A DNA stretch of 64,000 bases from Gracilaria gracilis (lineage: Eukaryota > Rhodophyta > Florideophyceae > Gracilariales > Gracilariaceae): positions 124,001 through 188,000 of the forward strand of contig JARGSG010000195.1 of assembly GCA_030374805.1 (NCBI GenBank), read 5' to 3'. Made by a program: the position numbers and the translations under genes. This document shows, one piece after another, positions 33,672 to 44,130 of the stretch (positions within the stretch are counted from its first letter, which is position 1; every line of letters begins with the position of its first letter). The notes beneath the pieces are model-generated. The model did not search any database. It had not been told where the DNA came from and saw only the letters and a list, made by a program, of their open reading frames with translations.

Positions 33672-34636
33672 CTACTTGGGAAATAAGTCCATCACGCGAT
33701 TCACAGAGTTTCGGACCCCCTGCCTAATTTGAATGTCCGTCTCATTATCGCGCATGCACATCGCGAACTGAACAATGGCTGCGTGCCTAGCATGAGCGAA
33801 ACAGTCAGGGTTTAGCTCACAATCAATAAACTTCCGATGACGTTGCAACTCCATGCATGCCATGGCAGTCGAAAAAGTTCCCGCGAACAAGTCCACCACT
33901 GTATCACCTGGCTGCGAAAATCTGCTGATCGCTCCTTCAACAACGCGCGAGGTTTTTGTTCCGACCTGACCTTTTGCAGCATGTAGCCCCCACCCTACTT
34001 CTTTCGTTTCCATTGAAGAGTCTCCCCATTGGACATGGGCGGTACCTGGTCAATAACACTGTGGTACCCTGGATACCTCGACTGCACGTAGTTGAAGTTC
34101 TCATAGTTCACCATCGCATGCTGCTGTGCATAAGCGATGCCACTTCGAACACCATGTATTGCATACTCCATGGCAGGGAACAAGGAGCAGGACCTGCGTT
34201 CCGAGTTTCGCATGGGGTTGCCTTGCGACAGTCTAAAATGAATTGGGACCTGGTCCACAACAAACGATCGCCTCGGAACCCCTTGCTCGTCCTTTGATCC
34301 AATAAGGGAAAGCACCCTCGTCCACTGGTTCACCTCTTCCAATGCACAGAAGATAACGAAATGACCCCCCGGACGTAGCAGCATTGATATAAGCTTTGCC
34401 GCCTTCTTCATATGCTCAGCGCTCAGCATATCTTACCAACTGTTCTCCCGGTTCTTATCGGCCCTTATGTTGTATAGTGGGTCCATAAGAACCAGTTGAA
34501 CTTTCCCCAATGGAGAGACTCCGTTGTTTAGCAGAGTCTCGTTCGTTTCCCCCATATCCTCGAACCCGCAATTATACATTCGAAAGTATTTCTTCATCTC
34601 CAGTTCACATCGGTGGAATGCCATTTTATCGTCCAA
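33672..34636 (-). pseudogene. DNA N6-adenine/N4-cytosine methyltransferase module
   Basis: The catalytic motif IV is VQLVLMDPLYNIRAD (DPPY-type, with L for the second P). Downstream come LLRPGGHFVIFCALEEV and, after a frameshift near 34010, the SAM-binding motif I: SQPGDTVVDLFAGTFSTAMA, ending CELNPDCFAHAR. Motif IV before motif I is the order of beta-class N6/N4 DNA methyltransferases (N6_N4_Mtase). A TAA (34433) directly follows the DPLY block. It would modify the amino group of A or C in DNA. Most eukaryotic 6mA enzymes are MT-A70 type, so this family in a eukaryotic element is notable. Confidence 0.75.
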
Positions 34637-36006
34637 CTAGGAAATGGCAGGAAGAGGCTGTATGTCAGCGTCGGACGACTGTTCACCAACATCTTCATTC
34701 TCACTCTCTCCCACTACATCCATTCCACTTCTGCCATCTCCATCCCCTCCTTGTTTCTCCTCCGAAGGATTTCCCCTTTCCAACTGCTCATCGTCATCGT
34801 CATGAATTTCAATGGCAGGCTCCGCTTTCGATATCGCCGTGAGAGGTATATCAGGGACTATAAGTGTTTCTTTGATTTTCAAAGGGCTTATTGTCTCCAA
34901 GATGGAGGACATAAGCGAGTTAGAGAAACAATCAAATCTCTGAGCAAACGCTCTTGACGGGTCCCTGTGAAACGTCTTTAGAACGGCCCATCGTCCAGGT
35001 TCTGGTATTGTGTACAACTGCTCGTTCACAACAACCTTGTTCAGGTCAGAATTGAACTCCCTCGCAAGCGTTCAGAGGGCAACATCAATGTCCTCCGGAA
35101 GATTCCATGCCCACGGTTGGACCTCGTCTTCCCGAAAAGTTTGCGTGTTGCTCGGTAGCAAGCGATAGTCGTTGTTCTTGTGCAGGAACCCCTCGGAACG
35201 CGTGTCAATGGGTTTAAACTGCATGTCGTCGTACACGAGCAGTAGGAAAGGAAGAACCATGGCCTCAGCGCTAGGGAATCCCAAAAAGTGGGAGAAACAA
35301 TCCCAGGCCTTTGTTACCAGCTGCACACAAAAACCCGCACGCTGAGCTTGGAGATTCTGCAATATTTGCATATTCCCAAAAGGGGTGGAATATCCCTTCT
35401 CCCCCTTACGCCTCTTATGGCCCCGAAGGCGCTTTTCCATAGATAATTTTTGAATAAGGGAAAGAAAGAGAACTCTCTGGAAATGTGTAGCGATGCTCGT
35501 ACTGAAAAGGGGAACTATCCGGCCCACACGCCTGGGAGCTATACTCATGGACTTGAACAATCCGGTTAACGTCACATTTTTCGGTATTCCTTGAAAATCC
35601 ACTCTGGTATAAGCATTCCAAAAATCCCTCACACGCCTGTCTCTGTCTCCGTCCACGATGTAAAGCAACTTCGTCGACAGATACAGCTGACGATACGAAC
35701 CCTTCCCGCACACAGCCTTGAGCTCATTGTCGCTGTATGACGGGTGAGTGGGTCCGAGAAGGATAGAGAAGTACTTCTTTGCAACGTCTAGGACAGTGTG
35801 ATTCATGATGATATATTGAACGAATTCGCTGTGTCCCACTTTCCTAGGTTCGTCTTCCTCTCGCATCGTCGACGCATAGTGATCACGGATGGCGAGACAC
35901 GCGGTGAGAAGCTCATCCCCAGAACCGAACATTTTTCCAACCTTCATGTCGGATTTCGGAGGTGCCGGTGACGGTGACTTAGACCTGGATGTGGTTGCGG
36001 CAGCCA
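34637..36006 (-). pseudogene. N-terminal module of the methyltransferase-SET gene
   Basis: It starts at an ATG at 36006 (MAAATTSRSKSPSPAPP). 310 residues of unrecognised globular sequence follow, including HSEFVQYIIMNHTVLDVAKKY, GKGSYRQLYLSTKLLYIVDG and QRAGFCVQLVTKAWDCFSHF. After a TGA (35072) the same frame gives about 130 more codons: NEQLYTIPEPGRWAVLKTF, then an acidic linker (EIHDDDDEQLE). A TAG (34637) then leads straight into the methyltransferase module in the same frame. I infer one long gene of about 1,040 codons, now broken. Confidence 0.55.
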
Positions 36007-36382
36007 TTTTAAACAATAACGGGGGGCTGTATTATGAATACGGAAGGAAAACGGGAGCGGTCGTGAGAAAACAGATGATTGACGTCGGCAGCGGACGGCG
36101 AGGGCGAACGGACGGAAGCTGACGAGAGACGGCAGCGAACGAGAGATGAGTGCGGATGGTAGACGGGAGCGGACGGCAGACGGCTGCGGAATTAGCGATG
36201 TGAAGGAAGAATTCAGACGCCAAAACGGTACCAGAACTCCAAAGTAGAGGAGTAGAAGGGACTTGGGCGATGTTAGGGGGGCTTATGCGGTGATAAACAG
36301 TTATATGAGAAGGCAGAGATGGGAGGGGGGTGCGGTAATTTCTAGATATGGAAGTATAGGCGAAGTTATAACTTACGGCTCT

Positions 36383-36459
36383 CTGGACCGCGGTCCGTGG
36401 TGCAGTGGCGCTCGATCACGGCTCTGATGAAGTGCCACTCGAGGCGGTCTGCTTTCCAT
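36383..36459. repeat. Hairpin repeat H4
   Basis: Starts CTGGACCGCGGTCCGTGG and ends GGTCTGCTTTCC; diverged arms around a GCGCTCGATCACG core. The tail ATGCGCCGTGGG follows. Confidence 0.65.
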
Positions 36460-36498
36460 GCGCCGTGGGAGAAAAAGTAAAACAAAATTCAATTTTTT

Positions 36499-36572
36499 GG
36501 ACAGCGGTCCGGGGTGGAGTGGCGCTTCATCACGGCACTGATGAAGCGCCAATCCACCCCGGACCACTGTCC
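36499..36572. repeat. Hairpin repeat H5 and tail units
   Basis: GGACAGCGGTCCGGGGTGG pairs with CCACCCCGGACCACTGTCC. The centre is GCGCTTCATCACGGCACTG. Two further right-arm and tail units (CCGCTGTCCACGCGCCG) follow at about 36610 and 36657. Confidence 0.8.
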
Positions 36573-36860
36573 ACGCGCCGTGGCTGATAAAGCTGGACGA
36601 CACCTCGGACCGCTGTCCACGCGCCGTGGCTGATGAAGCTGGACGACACCCCGAACCGCTGTCCACGCGCCGACAAAGCAGACCTACAAGAACTCCAGCT
36701 CTATCTTTCAGGGCGTACGAAGAGGGGATGAAGGGAAAGTGGTACTTCATCTATGGCACGTGATTGAGTCAAAGAGATGTTAAGGAAAGCTTGGAGACGC
36801 GAGAGATACGGAACTAAATAAATGTGGAGCTATACGCATTGTTACTAGTAAGGATAAGTA

Positions 36861-36934
36861 GAACAGTAGACTGGGGCCTCATTGCGCTCCCTCGCCGCGC
36901 CGATGGAGCGCTACGCCATCCCGGACGGCTGTCC
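36861..36934. repeat. Hairpin repeat H6, diverged
   Basis: GAACAGTAGACTGGGG to CCGGACGGCTGTCC, with a changed centre (TCGCCGCGCCGATGGAGCG). Confidence 0.55.
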
Positions 36935-36976
36935 CAAAAAGATTATGTAATTCCAATTAATTAAAACGACTGCCTG

Positions 36977-37050
36977 GGACAGCGGACGGAGGTGTCGTGG
37001 CGCTTCATCGGTGCACCGATGAAGCACCACACCACCCGGGTCCGCTGTCC
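36977..37050. repeat. Hairpin repeat H7
   Basis: GGACAGCGGACGGAGGTGTC pairs with CACCACCCGGGTCCGCTGTCC around TCATCGGTGCACCGATGA. Confidence 0.85.
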
Positions 37051-37097
37051 GAAAGAAAAATTTGTTTTTTAACTCATTAAAAAGCCGGGTTCCCTGA

Positions 37098-37140
37098 ACA
37101 GCATCGGTGAAGCGCCGCGACACCTCCCTCCGTTGTCGCA
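37098..37140. repeat. Deleted hairpin copy
   Basis: ACAGC runs straight into ATCGGTGAAGCGCCGCGACACC, then CCGTTGTC. The left arm is lost. Confidence 0.55.
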
Positions 37141-37178
37141 GCCTTTTGTTTTAATGAGTTGAAAATGAAAAACGTTTT

Positions 37179-37253
37179 GGTACAGCGGACTGAGTGGGCG
37201 TGGCGCTTCATCGATGCACCGATGAAGCGCCACGCTACCTCGGTCCGCTGTTC
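37179..37253. repeat. Hairpin repeat H8
   Basis: ACAGCGGACTGAGTGGGCG pairs with CGCTACCTCGGTCCGCTGT around the core TTCATCGATGCACCGATGAA. Confidence 0.85.
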
Positions 37254-38363
37254 AGGGGACCCGGCGGACAAGAAATGAAGTAATTTTTTTTTCGGCATGG
37301 ATACCAGCCTGAAGCAGTACTGGTACTACATTGATGTTTCAATGGGGCTCTCTCATGCTTTGGTCCTCTTTCAGACTTTGCTGGTTCCTCCTTCTGAGTG
37401 CAGGCCGCGGGGTGGGCCAGAGCGGGTCTTTATCAATTTTACGGATTACAATTCATAATAACTCGTTCCGCTGTCCAATTGACCTAGCAAACTTGGTAGT
37501 ATTTGATTGTCTTCTAGGTTCATGCTAACTCTTTTGCCAAACAAATTGAAGAATGTGAATGAAAGAGTGGCACCATGGAAGTACGGTGACATTCGCTTTG
37601 AGTGTGGGGTTTTTGTACACATAAAATAGTTGGATACTTGAACAGAAATTATGGTAATTCGGTTATTCGCTACCTGGCATGACTGAAAGTGGTGGTTTGG
37701 TGATAAAAGACACTTTTTCTGGCTACATTACAACATATTGTACCCCTCACAATGATAATGCACCAGAGCCCACGGATATCTCGGTAGAGGAGGATCTGTC
37801 GACAATAGTAAGAGTTCGTCTCCTGGTAGACGTCTGAAAATGATTGTAAGAGGAGCTGTATGAAAGGTAGTACACGTAATTAGAGTTTTAGATAATTTAC
37901 AGATCGTAACAAGAGGCATTTTTGCAACCTAGTGCAGTGGCCGTTGCACACTGTAATGCATTCCTACGAGGTAGAGAGGCGCCTACTTATGCAACTTTTC
38001 TTTTCCGCAATCCACTAAGAGTAGCAGGTAAGGGTCCGATCCACGAAATTAGTATTCCTCATCCAGATCTAGATTCAAGCGGTAGTTGAGTGTATCTCTA
38101 CTATGTGTTCACGGTGTTTGGACTCTTTTCACATACTTCGATCGCCCCTGACGTTCGGTACCTCTTATTTTTGTCACGACCTCCGGTACGTACGCCCACT
38201 TCCAAGATTCATTCCTATTTCAACCGTGCCATGCGACTTACCGCACGCTAGCCAACTAACCTACGATTTGGGCGTTTTGGAGTTGCGGGGATGGTGATCC
38301 ATTGCTTGAAGATGGAATAACGGAAGGAATGGCAGGATGTTCGAGCTGTAGGTGAACGAAATA
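37254..38363. other. No gene seen
   Basis: AT-rich spacer between the hairpin cluster and the truncated transposase copy. Only short ORFs. Confidence 0.5.
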
Positions 38364-40195
38364 CTATGGAGAATGCTTCTGTCCTGATTTCCTAGATAGA
38401 GACCAGCTTGATGGGCTTAAAAACGCTGAGGTGCAATTCACTGAGTGGATCGAAGCGGAAGGTAATTTAGGAACAAAATCTGGAGATGCCGAGGTGGAAT
38501 TTATGGAGTGACTCGAAGGAGAAGATGTTGTAAAGGGAGAGGAGAGGGGTGATGTTGAGGAGAGGGTAAGAATCGAAGAGGGAGAACTATTTTGCGAGGG
38601 AAAGGGAGTGGAATGCTTCAACGGCTTTTTTCTTGGTGTTTCGGGACATTATAGGCTTTCTGGCGTGGTGAACCTTCGCAGCATCTTGGAGGAGAGCTGA
38701 GTGTGATTTACGGGGAACGAGAGTCTGGGTCTGGGATCGGAGAGGGGGGATGGAAGTCGTAGATTGAGCTCGGAGCCGGGGACGGTACATCGGTGGCATG
38801 GATGCTAGGAGCGGGTACTGTGAGAGATGCATAGAATGTTCTTTGCTTCCGGGATGCCTGCGCAGTAGCTGGCGCTGATTTAGGGACATTGGCAGACCAC
38901 GCCATTAGCCTCACGAAAGGTGAAGCCAATGGTGAGACTGGTGGAGAGAAGAGGGTCGAGAAGGTTGGAGATGGCACGTTGGGTGAGTTGCATTTTGGTA
39001 GAGCGGGAGACGCTGAAAAAGGTTTGGGGAATGCAATCGGGGTCTTGAGAAAAGGTGGCGAGACTGAAAAAGGTTGGAAGTTATCCGAGAAGGGTGAGGT
39101 TGCCAGTGATACATTTGGGACGGAACGAGTCGGATAAGCTCACGAAGGTGATGTGAAGGACGTAGGAGGTGCTGGAAGAGGATTTCAAAGAGTTCGAAGA
39201 CTGGTCGGAGTACACTTGGACGAAGCAGATGAAGGAGTGAGTACCGGTGTTTCCAGGGATTCGATGTAGGAGTTGTTGGAGGACTGCATGATTGCCAGCT
39301 TGAGGACTGAGACAGCTGCTTTTCCGCGAGAGGAAGCCATGGTATGAGCGAAAGCAGGAGAGCCAGAGAAGTTTGTATGGGGGACGTGGTGGAAGTAGGT
39401 CTTGTCGGATTATGCGAGTGCGATTTGTCGTTTAAGGATTTGGATAGCATCCTTTCGTAAGGTAGTGGCTGTGAAGAGGTGCTGTGGGTCGTGGAGGGTG
39501 TTGGGGGTGTAACCGATGTTGCTGACTCGGTGTTGGAAGAGGTCTGTTTGAAGTTTGGGACACTGGAAGGAGGCGGAGAGGGCGTTGTGGAAGGCTGATT
39601 TGGAGAAGGTGGGGTCGTGGAGGAGAGAGATGAGTTCGTTTGCCATGCGATGGCCGACGGTAGAAGCGATGGAATATATGTAGAGGACCATTCGTTCGAG
39701 GTGGGGGTTATTGAGGAGACGGAAGGAGGGGGGGGGGGGGGGGGGGGCGGTGGAAGAGGTGGGGAGGGGAGAGGTAGCAGACGGGGGTGCCTACGATATG
39801 GTAGGCGTCTTGGGTGTGGACGGAGATGGAGAGCTGTTGCTGGTGGTAGGAGTTGTCGTCTGCGCTGGGGACGTTATCGGAAGGGCGACTGGAGAGAGAA
39901 GTGGGGGTGGTGGTGGGAGTTGGTGTGTGGACTTTTGACGCTTTGTGCGTGGGGAGAAGTGAGGGACGTTGCCGCCGGGGGAGAGGGAACGCTTGTTGGT
40001 GGTGAGACGGTGTGGGCATCTCCTTTGGCGCCTTTGAATGGCGGAGATGGTAGCAGCGAAGAAGGAGCAGCCTTCACAGCAGCAATTAGGCATGGCGGGG
40101 AGCGGTGTGAGGATGTTGGGGTAGAGGCGGTGTACGTAGCGGGGAGCATAATATGGCGCACGGAGGGTGGGATGGAATGATGAGGGAGGTAGCAC
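38364..40195 (-). pseudogene. Truncated, frameshifted transposase copy
   Basis: The N-terminal finger MPNCCCEGCSFFAATI matches the copy at 26.4 kb, as do SDNVPSADDNSYHQQQLS, MVLYIYSIASTVG, ELISLLHDPTFSKSAFHNA and HSLSLAK. Homology ends at about 38364, which corresponds to about 28.06 kb in the other copy, so the C-terminal third is missing. The frame changes several times, and a run of about 21 G lies at 39728-39748. It is an older copy of the same transposase in opposite orientation. Confidence 0.8.
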
Positions 40196-40379
40196 GTGAT
40201 GCGAAAGCGTTTCAAGAGTGAGAAAATAAACGGCCGGTATCTGATAAAAAAATTGTTGAATAGATGTGCTGTATCTCTATAGAGAGTTTTTATTCGAAGG
40301 GTTTCTATTCTTCTAATCGTGTTCCACAAGTAGCTATCTATGTATATATATCCCTATTCGCCGCCGTATAGTTCTAAAT

Positions 40380-40633
40380 ATGTGCCACTTACACACTTAC
40401 ATTGGGTTCGGAAACTAGCGCGAACGGAAGTAACATGCTAGTTCGTCTTCCACCCAAACTAGCAATGATGGAAAGAATCGTGAATGATTCTTTCCACACA
40501 ATGTAGCACAAGTGAAAATGTGGAAATATTTTCGGAAATTAAGCACATCCAAATTTGGATAAATTCACCGGTTTTTCGATAATTTTATTCGGTCATTTTT
40601 GACACCAAAACTAGCATTCCGATAACACCGACG
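40380..40633. repeat. Right terminal inverted repeat
   Basis: Read on the minus strand it starts CGTCGGTGTTATCGGAATGC. AACTAGC/GCTAGTT words recur at about 40410, 40438, 40463 and 40610. It matches 25860-26080 over about 220 bases. Confidence 0.8.
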
Positions 40634-42342
40634 TTGGGACGTCTATGACGCTGTCTTAGCCGTTTCAGATACGGAGCCAGTGCCGGGACCATTCGTGCCG
40701 ATAACATCAGAAGAATTGATCCGGGAACAGTATACGGACCCGTTCTGCAGTAGGGTTCGTGCCCGTCTGAACGGCGGAGCTCAACTGGCCTTTGTCATGA
40801 AGGACCAAGGATTCTTGGTTCGAACGGTTACTGACTGGAAACAGATTGTGGTACCTCACTCGCTTCAATCTCGAGTCTTGCATCTGTCGCATTACGCGAA
40901 GTTGTCGGCCCACCCTGGTGAAAGGAAGTTGTACTACACCCTCAGAAAAGACTTCTTTTGGCCAGCTATGGCATTCGATGCGTATGCCACTGCTCGTGGA
41001 TGTTCTGATTGTGCAAAGAACCGCGTCAAACTGCGGAAGTACTCCAAACAGTTGGTACTCTTCCCCGCAAGGGCCCCACTTGAGTTCGTGGCGAATGACA
41101 TACTCGGCGAGTTTATCCAGACACGCCGAGGTAATCAGTTTCTACTTCTCATATCCAACCGCTTTTCTGAGCCGGTGCGGACGGTTCCTCTAACGAAGAT
41201 CACCGCCAGTGCGGTCGCGCAAGCGTTCGTAACCCACTGGGTGTTTGTCTACGGACCGCTGATTGATTTCCTATCGGATAATGGGTCGCAATTCGCTGCG
41301 AAGTTCTTCCAGGGCGTGTATCGAATACTGGAAATCAAGAACTGGTTCACTACGACCTACCATCCGCAAAGTAACGGCCAGGTGGAACGCTTCAATCGCA
41401 CTATGCTGAATGCGCTGTGAACTTTCGTCGCCGACCACCCGTCGGAATGGGATCTCTACACCTATGCGGTGACTGATGCCTACAATACACAGGTACATCG
41501 CACTACCCAGATCTCTCTGTTCGAACTGGTCATATCGCGTGTTCCACCATCGGTGGCTGTCGAGCCCCAACCTATGCTGGATAAATTCCCTTCACCTCGT
41601 CTACACAGGGACGCCTGGAAAGAATGGCTGAAGCAAATGATTCCAGTAGTTGTGCAGCAAATCGCTAAGGCGCAAGGCGCCTACAAGCGGAATTTCGACG
41701 CACGTGTGCGAAGAAAGGCCCCATACATCAGGGAAGGTGGCTATGTCTTTCTCCGGAAAGCATACTACAATCCGGAAAAAGAGCAACGTCACAAGCTTTC
41801 TCCGATCGCGAACGGTCCCTACAGGGTCATCTCTGTCACCGATACTACGGTTGTCCTTAACATCAAGAATGAGCACGAACGCTTCTCGCGTGATCGCGTT
41901 ACGCCGGCACCATCGCCGGAACCTCCCGTACACAAGGCTCATCTAGTACCGACGACGTCGGATACTACCCCGCCCGGCCTGTCAATTCTACCGCACGCCA
42001 CGCGCGGTTTGGCCAACCTTCCTACGGAATCGGAACCTAGCCCCAAACTTGGGCAAGACGCGTATGTGCACACACGCGTCGTGCCAAGTACTGGGATCAT
42101 CGCTCCAGGCCCCGCCGCTCCAGCTGAGGAGGGGGAGGGAGTCGCTAATTCTAGTTACACTGCTGCTCCGCAGTCTACGCCGTTTTAAACGAATAGTGCA
42201 CCTGCGCGGGACACCGCCGGGGACGGACTGAGTGAAGCCTTGCCGTCGCGGACGGAAAACGCACGGACGTGTGACAGTAAGCGCCTCGCTGACAGCCCAA
42301 TGTCAAGGAATGCAGAGTTATCGTCTTCGTCGTCGCCAGTGC
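40634..42342 (+). mobile_element. Ty3/gypsy retrotransposon, right half
   Basis: It continues the pol gene split at 7710. The integrase ORF ends at 42188, and 154 bases of non-coding tail follow before the inverted LTR. A direct 3' LTR is not seen. Confidence 0.8.
40640..42188 (+). pseudogene. Gypsy integrase with GPY region
   Basis: The zinc-binding HHCC domain is HYAKLSAHPGE...CSDCAKNR. The DDE core has NDILGEF, LSDNGSQFAAKFF and SNGQVERFNRT. A TGA at 41418 follows the core. The same frame resumes to the C-terminal GPYRVISV motif (near 41814) and a Pro/Thr-rich tail. Integrase would insert element cDNA into the genome. Its N-terminal side (WDVYDAVLAVSD) joins in frame to the RNase H part at 7710. 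Confidence 0.88.
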
Positions 42343-43192
42343 TGTGGGGCAAAGCCGGGAACGGAAAGAAAGAACACAAACCGCGCCAGCGGCTACGCGC
42401 ACAAGGTGTTCAGCCTTGTTACCTATTGAGGCAGAGCAGTGGGAGAACTCTCCGATGAGGCCGACACGTTCCGGGCGTAACTCCAGGCGGCCTCTTCCTG
42501 ACTTACAGACGGAGGTTGAGGGTGGCAATTGGGGTGCCAAAAGGATGGAATCCACTGGGTGTGGCGTATCCCGTAGGAAAAGGGGCGAGATAGAAGGTAG
42601 CGAAACGAGCCGCACTGCGGAGCATAGACTCGTGAGAGCGGGGAATAATCCCGAGACAAAAAGGGCAAACCTGTACAACACGGCGAAGTAAAACGAAGCC
42701 GTAAGACGGAAAAATAGAAAGAGTGTACGAAAGAATGATAAATAAAAGGCCTTAATGACGGATCGGTGATTCTCAGTGACGGAGGTGGATAACCTGTCCT
42801 GATAAGCGGCGGTCTTCCCCGGGAAGGGGGCGGAAGACCGTGCGCAAGCAGAACTCAAGCTAGAGCCAAGGCTTCGTGGAGGTTTACTTCCCCTACAGTG
42901 GCGGCAAGTGCCGCCACTTATATACAACTGACAAATATCACTAAAATATCTGAGTACCTGGCACGCCGGCCAACACTACCTACGTGTACCTCCGTGGCAC
43001 TCTTGCAACGGCGCATCCGGTAATCGGGCGCGGGCACACACGTGTCACGCCAATCCTACCCTTCATAGGCGGATCCCTAATCCGGGCCAAATAGGCAAAT
43101 AGACTTCATAATAGTAGGAAGTTCAGCCGAAAATTACAACGGGTATATGAGTGGCATCCCCCTCAGTCCCTGCCAAGGGCAATTGCTCTACA
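42343..43192 (-). repeat. Inverted copy of the gypsy LTR, 850 bp
   Basis: The reverse complement begins TGTAGAGCAATTGCCC and ends GCTTTGCCCCACA, as in the LTR at 1627-2475, including the TATA (42917-42924) and the 18-bp palindrome (42899-42916). A purine-rich CAGAGGGGCAGA precedes it on the minus strand, so it could be the 3' LTR of a minus-strand element to its right. No target duplication flanks it. Confidence 0.85.
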
Positions 43193-44130
43193 TCTGCCCC
43201 TCTGCAGGCTGAAACTTCCGACTCCTTCGGCTTATCAATTCCCATCATGGGCCTATATAATCCGGACTCCGGCGATGAGCCTGCCGACAACTCACATTCC
43301 AACAAGTTGGCACTCATACCATACTTGGCACCTTCGAATCTCATCGACACAGCGATGCCTACCAACAACAACACCTTCGGTAACCCCGGTGCTCCCTCAG
43401 GTGGGACTGCGCGAATGACAGCTGCCGGACCGCGGTTCCGGTTGGTGCCCCTGCCCCAATCGTAGTGGGCTTCCGCTTCTGGCACGGTGTCCGTTGCGAC
43501 GGCAGCGACTCTTGATCCAGCTCCCGTGTGGGATTGGTTCAATGCCAGCGTGCCCACAAATACGGGATACGGGAGGATGGCCCAGTCTTGGGACTCTCCG
43601 CCTACGTGACCCTCACAGCCATAGCGGCCTGTTTGCACAAGCCCCGTGGTTCAATGCCGAAGCCGTTTGGAATGAAGCGGTGATCAACTGCTACGGCGTT
43701 GACGGTTATCTCCCGAAGGGCTTCCCGTTAGCGTCGTCCGCTCATGGGACTGGCTCACCCATATCACGGTCCATCCAGATTGTCTCTGGTATACGAGAAG
43801 CGAGAGTCAGGCGTTCGCTCGCCGGGAGATTGCCCGCATTTGGTATGCGCGACATTTTCGGGCTCCGAACGAGCATCTGGCTCCGTCCTATCACGGGTTC
43901 GACGTGGCCTACTACCATAGGTTCGGCGAGGTTGAGTACGGAGATCTACTGGCTGTTGCCTTCGACGAGATTGACCGCTATGCGGATGTCGTCCAGTCCC
44001 ACCAGAATCTCACCCTGTGGGCTCGTCCGATTCTTCGGGGCGAGTTCCGGTACCTCTGCAAGTCGTCGCGGCGCGAGTTCTTCGAAGGCCTCCGTCACGC
44101 GAGGAAGTGGCGATCCCGCTTCGGGATTTT
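43193..44130 (+). pseudogene. Unidentified gag-like remnant
   Basis: The plus-strand ORF at 43151-43465 (Pro/Asn-rich) and a shifted frame at 43740-44140 give protein-like sequence: ARREIARIWYARHFRAPNEH, LLAVAFDEIDRYADVVQSHQ and SSRREFFEGLRHARKWRSRF. The frame changes show decay. It sits between the inverted LTR and the copia element. I cannot tell whether it is gag of the gypsy or of another element. Confidence 0.35.

Larger units (their letters stand above)
7711..40633. mobile_element. 32.9-kb CACTA/Plavaka-like composite insertion
   Basis: The left end reads CGTTGGTGTTCTCGGAATGC and the right end, on the other strand, CGTCGGTGTTATCGGAATGC. Both ends carry GCTAGTT-type subterminal words. 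TT flanks both sides (7709-7710, 40634-40635). Removing the block and one TT gives ...GAA GGT TGG GAC GTC..., which rejoins the gypsy pol frame between RNase H and integrase. The interior holds two copies of one transposase, other decayed transposons and captured gene pieces, so it is a nest rather than one simple element. A third copy of the terminal repeat lies inside at 25860. Confidence 0.75.

Noticed and set aside
29914-36006. Stop-codon reassignment to explain in-frame stops
   Set aside because: All three stop codons appear inside frames and the clean host genes end normally, so decay is simpler.
25043-37253. CRISPR-like repeat array
   Set aside because: The repeats are long palindromes with irregular spacing, no equal spacers and no cas genes, in eukaryotic DNA.
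25860-40633. A single 14.8-kb element using the 25860 and 40633 ends
   Set aside because: The flanks do not match as a target duplication, and gypsy sequence lies only beyond 40633, not before 25860; the 7711 end fits better.
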